From the NCBI RefSeq assembly GCF_009724685.1, contig NZ_WMEF01000010.1, forward strand, positions 62,001-126,000: 64,000 nt of DNA, given 5' to 3'. The translations under genes were made by a program, and so were the position numbers. The stretch is from Lysinibacillus cavernae. GTDB taxonomy: Bacteria; Bacillota; Bacilli; Bacillales_A; Planococcaceae. The notes beneath the pieces are model-generated. The model saw only the letters and a list, made by a program, of their open reading frames with translations. It was not told where the DNA came from and ran no database searches. Shown piece by piece: positions 17,584-26,349 of the stretch; position 1 is the stretch's first letter, and the number at the start of each line of letters is the position of its first letter.

Positions 17584-18870
17584 TTAATTCACAACATATT
17601 GTTGATACTTTGCATAATCCGCTGCTTTTACTTCAAGCGATAATAATGTACCGTCCTCTTCATAGGCTGTATTAAAGACAGAGGCGTGTTCATTTAGATA
17701 AGAAACAACGTTACCTTGGTCATAAGGTATTAACATGTCACACGTCACATAATGAGAGAAAATGTGTTGACGAATTGATTGTAATAATTCCTCTAAGCCT
17801 ATCCCTTGTTTTGCTGAAATCCAAATATTATCACCACTCACAACTGGATAAGGAACATTTGCAATATCAGACTTATTATACACATAGATTGTTGGAATTC
17901 CTTCAACACCAACTGCTTTTAGTGTTTCATTTGTTACATCCATCATAAATCCATGCTCTGAATTTGAAACATCCACAACATGGAGTAAAAGGTCGGCATC
18001 TCGTGCCTCTTCCAATGTGGATCGGAATGCTTTCACTAAATGGTGAGGTAATTTACTAACAAAACCAACCGTATCTGTGAGCAAAAACGTCTTTTTATCA
18101 GGCAGTTCAATCTGACGAACTGAAGTTTCAAGTGTAGCAAAAAGCATATCCTTCTCAAAGACCTGCTTATGCTCTTCTTGTCCTATTTGTGACAGTAGCT
18201 GGTTCATAATCGTTGATTTACCTGCATTTGTATAGCCTACAATAGATACAACTGGAAGTGCATTTTTACGGCGCTGTTTACGTTGCGTTTCTCGTTGTTC
18301 CTTGACATGCTCAAGATCCTTTTTAATTTTGGCAATCTGATCTTCAATTTTTCGTCGATCCAGTTCAAGTTTCGTTTCACCAGCACCACGGTTTTTAAAG
18401 CCTCCTCCAGTACCGCCACCTTGACGGCTTAGAGATGCATGCAAGCCCACTAAGCGTGGCAGCATATATTGCAGTTGTGCTAATTCCACTTGCATTTGTG
18501 CTTCTCGTGTTTTTGCCCGTCTTCCGAAAATATCTAAAATAAGCATTGTTCGATCTATGACCTTCGTTGCTAAATCACGCTCTAAATTACGAATTTGCGA
18601 AGGAGACAATTCATCATTAAAAATAACAATATTTGCTTGTGCTTCCTCATAGAAATTTTTGATTTCTTCTATTTTACCTGTCCCAACATAATGTGAAGGT
18701 GTAACGCGCTCCAAATTTTGTGTAACAATCCCTACCACTTCTACATGCAAGGCTTCTGCTAAATTTTGTAGCTCTTCCATAGAATAATCAAAATGCTCGT
18801 CATTTCGTAAATTCACGCCAACTAATATGGCCTTTTCAATTAATACATCGACTTCCTTAATTCTATCCAT
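17584..18870 (-). CDS. hflX: Ribosome-associated GTPase HflX
   Basis: 428-residue GTPase. The N-terminal HflX domain contains FNDELSPSQIRNLE, then a glycine-rich linker (RQGGGTGGGFKNRGAGE) and a coiled-coil stretch (KIKKDLEHVKEQRE). The G domain has G1 GYTNAGKST, G3 DTVGF, G4 NKSD and G5 SAKQG. HflX binds the large subunit and splits stalled or stressed ribosomes. The start ATG follows GGGAGG at an ideal distance. It is monocistronic. Confidence 0.95.
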   Translation of the reverse strand: MDRIKEVDVLIEKAILVGVNLRNDEHFDYSMEELQNLAEALHVEVVGIVTQNLERVTPSHYVGTGKIEEIKNFYEEAQANIVIFNDELSPSQIRNLERDLATKVIDRTMLILDIFGRRAKTREAQMQVELAQLQYMLPRLVGLHASLSRQGGGTGGGFKNRGAGETKLELDRRKIEDQIAKIKKDLEHVKEQRETQRKQRRKNALPVVSIVGYTNAGKSTIMNQLLSQIGQEEHKQVFEKDMLFATLETSVRQIELPDKKTFLLTDTVGFVSKLPHHLVKAFRSTLEEARDADLLLHVVDVSNSEHGFMMDVTNETLKAVGVEGIPTIYVYNKSDIANVPYPVVSGDNIWISAKQGIGLEELLQSIRQHIFSHYVTCDMLIPYDQGNVVSYLNEHASVFNTAYEEDGTLLSLEVKAADYAKYQQYVVN

Positions 18871-18967
18871 TAGAAACCTCCCACCAAAGCCTGGTGCCCC
18901 CGCGACAAATTTACTTCATCTTACCATAAAAACCTTTTATCGTAATTATGGCCATCAGTATTTTTCT

Positions 18968-18998
18968 AAAAAATGCGCCTCTATATAAAGGCGCATTT
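18968..18998 (-). terminator. Terminator of putP
   Basis: Stem AAATGCGCC/GGCGCATTT flanked by T residues on the minus strand, four bases after the putP stop. Confidence 0.85.
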
Positions 18999-19001
18999 CA
19001 A

Positions 19002-20489
19002 CTATTTTCTTTCTTCTTTTAGTAATACTTCCGAGCGATTGAACTCTTCTTCAATGTCCTTATTTGGTCTATAGGTCATCATACTGACAACAACCGCAAC
19101 AATTAAACAAACAAAGAAACCTGGAACAATTTCGTACAAAGCACTTGATAAAGCATCAACTTTACCCCAAATAAACGCAGTTACAGCACCCGTTACCATT
19201 CCACTAAGCGCCCCATAATTCGTTAATTTTCTCCAATATAAAGAAAGCAAAATAACAGGTCCGAAGGCTGCACCAAATCCTGCCCAAGCAAAGCCAACTA
19301 AGCTTAAGATTGAACTATCTGGATTCCAAGCTAGAATTGCTGCAATAATCGAAACAACGAATACAGCCATACGTCCAACAAAAACATAATGTTTATCATC
19401 TGCTGTTTTGTTAAATAATGCTTTATAAATATCCTCTACTAGCGCTGAAGAAGTAACGATTAATTGGGATGAAATAGTACTCATGACAGCCGCTAAAATA
19501 GCTGCCAGCATGATACCCGCTATAAATGGATGGAACAAAATTTGTCCAAGTACAATGAATACTGTTTCAGCGTCCTTTAACTCACCAGCGTTTTGCTCAT
19601 AATAGGCAACACCTACCAAAGCTGTCCCAATAGCACCGAATAAGCTTAACATCATCCAGCCTATACCAATACGTCGAGCCTGCTTCGTCTCTTTCACTGA
19701 GCTAATCGCCATAAAGCGTACAATAATATGTGGCTGTCCAAAATAACCTAATCCCCAAGCAAGTGAGGAAATAATTCCTGCCGCTGTAGCAGTGGCTGGT
19801 AATAAATTCAAAAGATCTGGATTAACCGCATTAATAGATGCAATTGTATCCCCTATACCACCTGTTACAAATACACCAAATAGCGGTACCATTATAAGTG
19901 CTAAAAACATAATAAGTCCTTGTAAAAAGTCTGTATAACTAACCGCTAAAAACCCGCCAAATAGGGTATAGGCAACTGTTACACCTGAAACGATTAATAA
20001 CCCTGTGTGATAATCATAACCAAATGAACTTTCGAAAAACTTGCCTCCTGCTACCATACCAGATGATACGTAAAATGTGAAAAATAATAAAATGATGATA
20101 CCTGAAGCAATTCTTATAAGCTTGGTATTGTCACGTAATCGGTTATCTAAATAACTCGGAATGGTAATGGAGTCATTAGTAACCTGTGTGTAAACCCGTA
20201 ACCTTGGTGCAACCAATAACCAGTTTAAATAAGCTCCTACTGTTAGACCAATCGCGATCCAAGCCTCCACGAGACCTGATAAAAATATAGCACCCGGTAA
20301 GCCCATCAGGAGCCAACCAGACATATCCGCAGCACCCGCACTTAATGCGGTTACAGCTGGACCTAAAGAACGACCACCAAGCATATAGTCTGTTAAATTT
20401 GATGTTTTAACAAATGCATACCAACCAATTGCTAGCATGGCGATCATGTAAATAATAATGGCTAATAATTGATACGTGTTATCAGACAT
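19002..20489 (-). CDS. putP: Sodium/proline symporter
   Basis: 495-residue sodium:solute symporter (SSS family) with 13 predicted helices. The PutP signatures are visible: LGGRSLGPAVTALSAGAADMSGW in helices 2-3 (sodium and proline site), and WGLGYFGQPHIIVRFMA in the middle. It imports proline with sodium for nutrition or osmoprotection. A strong ribosome site, AAGGAGGAG, precedes the ATG. No proline-catabolic genes are adjacent, so nutritional versus osmotic use cannot be decided. Confidence 0.92.
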   Translation of the reverse strand: MSDNTYQLLAIIIYMIAMLAIGWYAFVKTSNLTDYMLGGRSLGPAVTALSAGAADMSGWLLMGLPGAIFLSGLVEAWIAIGLTVGAYLNWLLVAPRLRVYTQVTNDSITIPSYLDNRLRDNTKLIRIASGIIILLFFTFYVSSGMVAGGKFFESSFGYDYHTGLLIVSGVTVAYTLFGGFLAVSYTDFLQGLIMFLALIMVPLFGVFVTGGIGDTIASINAVNPDLLNLLPATATAAGIISSLAWGLGYFGQPHIIVRFMAISSVKETKQARRIGIGWMMLSLFGAIGTALVGVAYYEQNAGELKDAETVFIVLGQILFHPFIAGIMLAAILAAVMSTISSQLIVTSSALVEDIYKALFNKTADDKHYVFVGRMAVFVVSIIAAILAWNPDSSILSLVGFAWAGFGAAFGPVILLSLYWRKLTNYGALSGMVTGAVTAFIWGKVDALSSALYEIVPGFFVCLIVAVVVSMMTYRPNKDIEEEFNRSEVLLKEERK

Positions 20490-20688
20490 ATTTTCTCCTC
20501 CTTTTCAATCTTTAGTATCACCAATTCGATAAGAATTACTATATAAAAGATACCATGAATATACAACTCTACCTATAATTAATCAGAATTTTTTGTAAAA
20601 ATAGTTCCGAATGCCAAAGTAGTCATTGTACATTATAAAATGTGTTAAACTAGTCCCATCTATTACACAATAAAGTAGGCGAAAATGT

Positions 20689-21849
20689 ATGACATTTGAA
20701 GAAATGAAAGCTCTGCTCACTGAGCAAATTTTACAACAACAACTTGTGACTGCTACAATCAGTCAACCACGAATGAAATCGAATGAAATTAAACGTATAA
20801 AAATAAAGCCTATACTGTTAAAGGATAATTACCATATACAAATTGAATACCAATATGAACGTATTTTAAAACATGAAAATATTCTATTGGCTCATTTTCC
20901 TTCCAAGCTTGAAGCCCTTTTGGAGGATTATCGTCAAATTCATATCGATTTCGTAGCCGAGAAGGTACATGTGCAATTATCAAAAAAGAATAAAGTACTT
21001 TGGAAATCCGATAAATCTACGTCACCAAAACAAGTTAACTTAGCCCATAATCGTAAGAAAAATTATTTACTTTCTGATGACAAACCATACCCTTTTTTAA
21101 TTCGATTAGGGGTGCAAACAGAAGATGGGAAAGTTAAGAAACAGAAATACGATAAATTTAAACAAATTAACCGCTTCATTGAATTTATTGATGATGCTTT
21201 AACTTACTTACCTCAGGATCGGCAAGTTCGTATTTTAGATTTTGGTTCAGGCAAATCTTACTTAACCTTTGCTTTATATCATTATTTAAAAATCGAAAAA
21301 GGTCTAGACATTCGTGTCACCGGTTTAGATTTGAAAAAAGAGGTTATTGAAGAATGTTCTACAATAGCACACGATTTAGGCTATGACCAGCTTGAATTCC
21401 TTGTAGGGGATATTAATGATTATAACGATGAATCTGCTGTTGATATGGTAGTAACGCTACATGCATGCGATGTAGCCACAGATATGGCATTAGCCCGTGC
21501 TGTAAAATGGGGTGCAAGTGTAATATTAAGCGTTCCATGTTGTCAGCATGAATTAAATCGTCAACTAACTACACCAACTCTTGATATTATGTTGCAACAC
21601 GGTCTTGTAAAAGAACGTTTTGCTGCACTTGCCACAGATGCTATTCGAGCTGAAATTTTGTCGTTAGTTGGCTATGAGGCACAGTTACTAGAGTTTATTG
21701 ATATGGAAAATACACCTAAAAATATTTTGATTCGAGCATATCAAACAGGTAAAAAACCAAGTAAAGAACAACGCGTTAACTACGATGCCTTCTTACAATT
21801 ACTAAATGCAAAACCCTTTTTAGCAAATGAGTTAAAAGAGTACTTATAA
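20689..21849 (+). CDS. SAM-dependent methyltransferase (Methyltransf_32 type)
   Basis: 386 residues. An N-terminal domain of about 170 residues, rich in lysine, precedes a Rossmann methyltransferase domain. Its SAM motif I is LDFGSGKSYLTFAL (about 184-197), and the acidic motif II is VTGLDLKKEV. A conserved cysteine-rich catalytic segment, SVPCCQHELN, follows the HACDVATD motif. The family resembles METTL25/RRNAD1-like proteins, suggesting an RNA or protein substrate; the real substrate is unknown. It is transcribed alone on the plus strand, divergently from putP. Confidence 0.8.
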   Translation: MTFEEMKALLTEQILQQQLVTATISQPRMKSNEIKRIKIKPILLKDNYHIQIEYQYERILKHENILLAHFPSKLEALLEDYRQIHIDFVAEKVHVQLSKKNKVLWKSDKSTSPKQVNLAHNRKKNYLLSDDKPYPFLIRLGVQTEDGKVKKQKYDKFKQINRFIEFIDDALTYLPQDRQVRILDFGSGKSYLTFALYHYLKIEKGLDIRVTGLDLKKEVIEECSTIAHDLGYDQLEFLVGDINDYNDESAVDMVVTLHACDVATDMALARAVKWGASVILSVPCCQHELNRQLTTPTLDIMLQHGLVKERFAALATDAIRAEILSLVGYEAQLLEFIDMENTPKNILIRAYQTGKKPSKEQRVNYDAFLQLLNAKPFLANELKEYL

Positions 21850-21876
21850 CTTAGCGAGGTCCTTCATCCCAAATAG

Positions 21877-21909
21877 AAAGGCGATCCAATTAGCATTGGA
21901 CCGCCTTTT
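21877..21909. terminator. Bidirectional terminator between the methyltransferase and repeat copy C
   Basis: AAAGGCGATCCAAT pairs with ATTGGACCGCCTTT with one mismatch. It ends the plus-strand methyltransferase transcript and could also end a minus-strand transcript through repeat copy C. Confidence 0.75.
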
Positions 21910-21927
21910 AACTTGTTTCAGCAAATA

Positions 21928-22151
21928 TCTTTCTCTATTATGGGAGATGAATGCTTGTTTTGCTTTTTCAGTGGGTATTCAAACGCCTGATGAATCAGCA
22001 TAACCCCTGTCGAATGTCACAGATTTTAAGAATGCCGACACACAGGTCGGTTAACCGTTGTCACAGAACGTGACGGTTTTGGGTTAGCTTCTATTCGCCA
22101 GCGAGAATAAATCTGGACGCATTGTGCAAAACAACTAAGCCGATACGTAAT
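21928..22151 (-). repeat. Foldable non-coding repeat, copy C
   Basis: Third copy of the element at 5634-5875 and 6549-6838, here on the minus strand and beginning five bases after the ABC permease stop. Shared blocks in order are ATTACG, TTTTGCACA, AATGCGTCCAGA, TCTCG-CGAATAGAAGCTAACCC, GGTTAACCGACCTGTGT, CACTGAAAAA and ACAAGCATTCATCTCCC. It has a perfect hairpin, CCGAC-CTGTGT-GTCGG, and a GTCAC/GTGAC hairpin. Like copy B, it follows a stop codon and ends near a terminator, as a 3'-UTR element would. Confidence 0.65.
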
Positions 22152-22155
22152 TTGA

Positions 22156-23475
22156 TTATAGCTCTTGTCGTAATGCTTGAATGACATCAATTTTTGTAGC
22201 TTTGCGCGCTGGACGATAGCCAGAAATCATCGCTACTCCAACACTAATGGCCGATGCGATAATGACTAGTTGCCACGGGATTAGAGAAAATGTTATATCA
22301 TTTGTTGCAAAAGCATCTTCCCCTGTTGCTGCCTTTAATATCAATGGTAATGCTATGTTAGCCGCAAAGCTGACAGCATATGAGATGACAACCGCAATAA
22401 GGGTACCAAAAATCCCAATAAACGTGCTTTCCATTAAAAATAGTCGTTGGATAAGCTTTGGACTCGCACCAATCGCCTTTAACACACCAATTTCACGAGT
22501 TCGTTCTGTAACAGCCATAGTCATTGTGTTAAATATCCCAATGGAAGCAATCAACACCGCAATTGTACCCACGAAAATTAAACCAATTTTCAATACAAGG
22601 AAAAATACATTCATTTGATCTAATTGCTCAGTCACTGAATATACACTATAGCCATTATCTTTTAATTTCTCTAATAGTGGCTTTACATTCTCTAAAGTAT
22701 CAGCAAAAATATTAAATTCGGAGAAAAATACCTCTTCCTCTTTGATCTCGCTTACCTTAGATAAACTTTCAGCTAACACTGACTTTTGTGCTTTATCCAT
22801 ATGAATGGCGTTATCCACCATCCAATCGTATGAAGGTTTTTCCATCACACCAACAATTGTGTAGCTCATTTTTTCTGTTTCGTCATTTGCGCCAATGTTA
22901 GATACTAAAGACAAGTCAATATTCTTACCAATCATTGACTCTTTATAGCCCTCTTCACTGCCGTCATAGTATGTGCCATCTGCCTCAGCCTTTTTACTCT
23001 TTTCAGCTATGATAGTACGTTCTGCCTCATTCAATAACGTTTGAGCGAAATGATAGCCTACAACAATTTCATTTGGTTTTGAAGGATAGTTTCCTTCTGC
23101 AAGCTTGCCATTTACCTGTTCAAAGTCTTGTATATCCGACAAAGTTAAATTAGAGGTTGTATCACGGTCTCCTAAAAACGAATGTGCAGAAGCATTTATA
23201 CTTATGGTTTCAAGCACTGTTTCCACATGATCTAACTTTTTAATTTCTTGCACTTGCTCATCGGTTAATTGTTTATCGCCATACACTTGAATTTTCGTAA
23301 CTGTCTCATTTGAAAGAATTTCATTGCGTAGAGATTCCTGTAAACCAAAGCCAACTGATGCTAGTACAATTAGAAAGGCACAGCCCATCGTTGCAGCTAA
23401 TATCGTCATAAAAACACGCAATTTATTTTTCTTTATATGCTGAGTAACAAAATCTAGTTGATCCTTAAATAACAT
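22156..23475 (-). CDS. FtsX/MacB-type ABC transporter permease
   Basis: 439 residues. One N-terminal helix (about 18-45) is followed by a large extracytoplasmic MacB_PCD domain (about 46-285). Three C-terminal helices with the FtsX signature (ERTREIGVLKAIGASPKLI) come next. Such permeases pair with a LolD-like ATPase and use mechanical force to move lipoproteins, peptides or antibiotics, or to signal. The gene starts one base after the ATPase gene. The substrate is unknown, and there is no adjacent two-component system to suggest peptide-antibiotic sensing. Confidence 0.88.
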   Translation of the reverse strand: MLFKDQLDFVTQHIKKNKLRVFMTILAATMGCAFLIVLASVGFGLQESLRNEILSNETVTKIQVYGDKQLTDEQVQEIKKLDHVETVLETISINASAHSFLGDRDTTSNLTLSDIQDFEQVNGKLAEGNYPSKPNEIVVGYHFAQTLLNEAERTIIAEKSKKAEADGTYYDGSEEGYKESMIGKNIDLSLVSNIGANDETEKMSYTIVGVMEKPSYDWMVDNAIHMDKAQKSVLAESLSKVSEIKEEEVFFSEFNIFADTLENVKPLLEKLKDNGYSVYSVTEQLDQMNVFFLVLKIGLIFVGTIAVLIASIGIFNTMTMAVTERTREIGVLKAIGASPKLIQRLFLMESTFIGIFGTLIAVVISYAVSFAANIALPLILKAATGEDAFATNDITFSLIPWQLVIIASAISVGVAMISGYRPARKATKIDVIQALRQEL

Positions 23476-23476
23476 G

Positions 23477-24163
23477 TTAAGCCTCCTCCTTTACGAGTTC
23501 CCCATCATACATACGGAAGCGTCTATGAGCTATAGTAGCCACTTCTTCATCGTGGGTAATAATGACAAAGGTTAGCCCCAATTCACGATTTAAGCTTTGA
23601 ATGAGCAATAAAATATCTTGCTCTGTTTCTGAATCTAGACTTCCTGTTGGCTCATCTGCAAGCAATACCGGAGGATTTGTAATAAGGGCACGTGCAATAC
23701 TGACACGCTGTTGTTGTCCACCTGAAAGTTCATTCGGATAATGATCTGCCACTTCTGTGAGACCAACCTTGTCCATTAATTTTTTTACTTTTTCATTTCT
23801 TATTGCTTTGCGTAAACCTTGTAGTTTTAAAGGTAATTCAATATTTTCAAAAGCCGTTAAACCCGGCATCAATTGAAAGTTTTGAAAAATAAAGCCGAAG
23901 TGACGTAAGCGAAACGCAGCACTTTCTGTTTCAGTCAGATGAACCGTCTCCTTACCATTCACTTTAATCGATCCCTGTTCAGCTTTCATAAAACCAGCTA
24001 AAACTTGTAATAAGGTTGATTTTCCTGAGCCACTTTTTCCTACAATAGCAACAATCTCTCCTTTATTGACCGCGAAGTTCACGCCTTTTAATACTGGAAC
24101 CTGTTTTTCCTTCCCTCTTTTACCAATTAAAAATGTATGCTGTAAGTTTTCAACTTGAATCAT
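23477..24163 (-). CDS. LolD/MacB-type ABC transporter ATPase
   Basis: About 228-residue ATPase. Walker A is GKSGSGKST (about 43-51), the signature [15 protein letters not shown], Walker [14 protein letters not shown] and the switch histidine in [10 protein letters not shown]. It is partner of the following FtsX-type permease. I chose ATG 24161-24163; the AAAGGAG upstream is about 12 bases away, which is acceptable. An in-frame TTG eight codons earlier has no ribosome site. Confidence 0.9.
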   Translation of the reverse strand: MIQVENLQHTFLIGKRGKEKQVPVLKGVNFAVNKGEIVAIVGKSGSGKSTLLQVLAGFMKAEQGSIKVNGKETVHLTETESAAFRLRHFGFIFQNFQLMPGLTAFENIELPLKLQGLRKAIRNEKVKKLMDKVGLTEVADHYPNELSGGQQQRVSIARALITNPPVLLADEPTGSLDSETEQDILLLIQSLNRELGLTFVIITHDEEVATIAHRRFRMYDGELVKEEA

Positions 24164-24585
24164 TGTGAATAAACGCTCCTTTCTCAATCAAGTTCTATTG
24201 TAGAAAACAAATCTTAATAAAGAGGAAGGATAAAAATGAAGATATTCTTAAGAATAGGAAGACACTCTTCTCGTCATAAATGAATTTACATTACCTTTAC
24301 AATTGAAAATAAAATTTCTATCGTCATTCATCAATTTTCTTATTCTTATCTGTACTAAACAGTTAATAATACAGTCAAATCACCAAATATAATAAGGATT
24401 ATTCTGTATTTATAAAAACAAATACAGCTTGACCATCTTTCTTTTTGTGAACGAATTGTATATTACAGGAATGTAAATTTTTATGTCGATTATGAAATTT
24501 TTATGTAGATAAATTAAAGATTTTGTTATGATAGTAAAGTTTAGAGGTCGATTAATTTATTTATATCCAGGAGGATTCGATTTAC
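24164..24585. other. Intergenic region with a direct repeat upstream of the DUF47-pit operon
   Basis: 422 bp between divergent operons. A direct repeat, AAATTTTTATGT[C/A]GAT, occurs at 24475-24490 and 24495-24510 (period 20), about 76-111 bp before the DUF47 start, and may bind a regulator. A 15-codon frame (24236-24283, plus strand) has an unusually good ribosome site, AGAGGAAGGAT. Otherwise AT-rich with no clear features. Confidence 0.45.
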
Positions 24586-25206
24586 ATGCTTAACTCAAAA
24601 AAACAAGACCCTTTCTTTATTGCATTGCATAAAATTGCTGAAAATATGAGAGAGGCTGTACATTACGCAAATGATTTTCGTATTAACAGTGTAGCTGACC
24701 TTAAAGAGATTAGCATTACAATGAAAAACTACGAAACTGCTGGCGATAAGCTCATTCATGAACTGATCGTAATGCTAAACAAATCATTTATGACACCTAT
24801 TGAGCGCGAGGACATTTTAGAATTTGCCATTCGTATGGATGACATTTTAGATGGAACAGAGCACTGTATTGCGCACTTTGAAATGTTTTCGCTCACTGAG
24901 ATTGATGAATCAATGCGCACTTTCTTAGGATTTATTTCTAAAAGTGCTGATGAAATTGTCAAAGCTACTGAAGAGTTAAAGAAGAAGAATCTAATTGGTA
25001 TGCGTCCACACGCAATTCTTATTAAAGACTATGAACGTGAGTGTGATGAGGTACAACGTTCTTCCATTAAAAAGTTATTTTTAAACGAAAAAGATCCGAT
25101 TCGCCTCATTAAATTTAAAGATATATATGAACAACTTGAAGATATTGCTGATCATTGTCAAAACGTAGCCAATACTATGGAAACAATTATCATGCGTAAC
25201 GCATAA
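24586..25206 (+). CDS. DUF47 (PhoU-like) phosphate transport regulator
   Basis: 206-residue all-helical protein of the DUF47/PhoU_div family, cytoplasmic. It includes the family segments NYETAGDKLIHEL and RMDDILDGTEH, and DYERECDEVQRS with acidic metal-binding positions. Such proteins sit next to Pit transporters and are thought to regulate them. The next gene, 20 bp downstream, encodes Pit. The ATG follows CCAGGAGG. Confidence 0.9.
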   Translation: MLNSKKQDPFFIALHKIAENMREAVHYANDFRINSVADLKEISITMKNYETAGDKLIHELIVMLNKSFMTPIEREDILEFAIRMDDILDGTEHCIAHFEMFSLTEIDESMRTFLGFISKSADEIVKATEELKKKNLIGMRPHAILIKDYERECDEVQRSSIKKLFLNEKDPIRLIKFKDIYEQLEDIADHCQNVANTMETIIMRNA

Positions 25207-25226
25207 TTAGGAGATGGCATTTTACA

Positions 25227-26243
25227 ATGAATACAATCATCATTCTAACCGTACTGGTCGTCATCTTTGCCCTAACATTTGACTTTATCAATGGTTTCCA
25301 CGATACAGCAAATGCTATCGCAACTTCGGTTTCCACTAGAGCATTGCCACCTCGTGTGGCGATCATCATGGCAGCAACCATGAACTTTGTCGGTGCTATT
25401 ACCTTTGTAGGGGTAGCGAAAGCTCTAACAAAAGACATTGTAGATCCGTTTTCTTTAAATGCCTTTGAAGGAGACACAACCGGTTCAGTCGTTATTTTAG
25501 CTGCATTAACTTCAGCTATTATTTGGAATTTATTAACATGGTATTTCGGTATTCCATCTAGTTCTTCACACACATTGATTGGCTCTATTGCAGGTGCTGC
25601 TGTCGCATCTGCAGGATTCAATGTGTTAAACTATGGCGGCTTTACTAAAATTATTTTGGCGTTAGTGTTTTCGCCAATACTTGCTATTTGCGCCGGCTTT
25701 ATCATGATGACGCTTTTTAAATTATGGTTTAAAAATTTAAATTTATATCGAACAAATAAAGGTTTCCGCACTATGCAAATTTTCACTGCAGCCATTCAAT
25801 CGTTTACCCATGGTACGAACGATGCGCAAAAAGCGATGGGGATTATGACAATGGCTTTAATTGCTGGTGGTTTGCATACAGGGGATGAAATACCTTTCTG
25901 GGTACGAGCTGCAGCGGCTACAGCAATGGGTCTAGGTACATCTATCGGTGGATATAAAATTATTAAAACAGTTGGCGGTAAAATCATGAAAATCCGTCCC
26001 GTTAACGGTGTAGCAGCCGATTTAGCATCAGCTACAGTTATCTTTGGCGCTACATTAATTCACTTACCAGTATCTACAACACATGTTATTTCTTCATCTA
26101 TTATGGGTGTTGGTTCTGCACAGCGTGTCCGTGGTGTAAACTGGGGAATGGCTCGAAAGATTGTTACTACTTGGATTATTACAATGCCTATCTCAGCCGT
26201 TATGGCATCCATTATTTATTTCGTATTATCATTATTCTTTTAA
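25227..26243 (+). CDS. pit: Low-affinity inorganic phosphate transporter
   Basis: 338-residue PiT-family membrane protein with the two inverted signature repeats GFHDTANAIATSV (residues about 24-36) and SFTHGTNDAQKAMGI (about 192-206). It co-transports metal-phosphate complexes with protons or sodium. It follows its DUF47 partner, and a strong terminator (26249-26283) ends the pair. Confidence 0.93.
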   Translation: MNTIIILTVLVVIFALTFDFINGFHDTANAIATSVSTRALPPRVAIIMAATMNFVGAITFVGVAKALTKDIVDPFSLNAFEGDTTGSVVILAALTSAIIWNLLTWYFGIPSSSSHTLIGSIAGAAVASAGFNVLNYGGFTKIILALVFSPILAICAGFIMMTLFKLWFKNLNLYRTNKGFRTMQIFTAAIQSFTHGTNDAQKAMGIMTMALIAGGLHTGDEIPFWVRAAAATAMGLGTSIGGYKIIKTVGGKIMKIRPVNGVAADLASATVIFGATLIHLPVSTTHVISSSIMGVGSAQRVRGVNWGMARKIVTTWIITMPISAVMASIIYFVLSLFF

Positions 26244-26248
26244 CAATG

Positions 26249-26283
26249 AAGACTCCTGTCCGATGAGTGGACAGGAGTCTTTA
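26249..26283 (+). terminator. Terminator of the DUF47-pit operon
   Basis: Thirteen-base-pair stem AAGACTCCTGTCC/GGACAGGAGTCTT just after pit, with a short T-containing tail. Confidence 0.85.
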
Positions 26284-26349
26284 CTTTGTCACACGACAAA
26301 ATGTGACACATCCTTTACACTATTTGAAAAGGGGGATACAAAAACAACT

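Noticed and set aside
26161..26349. N-terminal extension of the MMPL protein
   Set aside because: The extra codons run through the end of pit and its terminator hairpin and do not resemble MMPL sequence; ATG 26350 gives the normal start MKIF and a first membrane helix.
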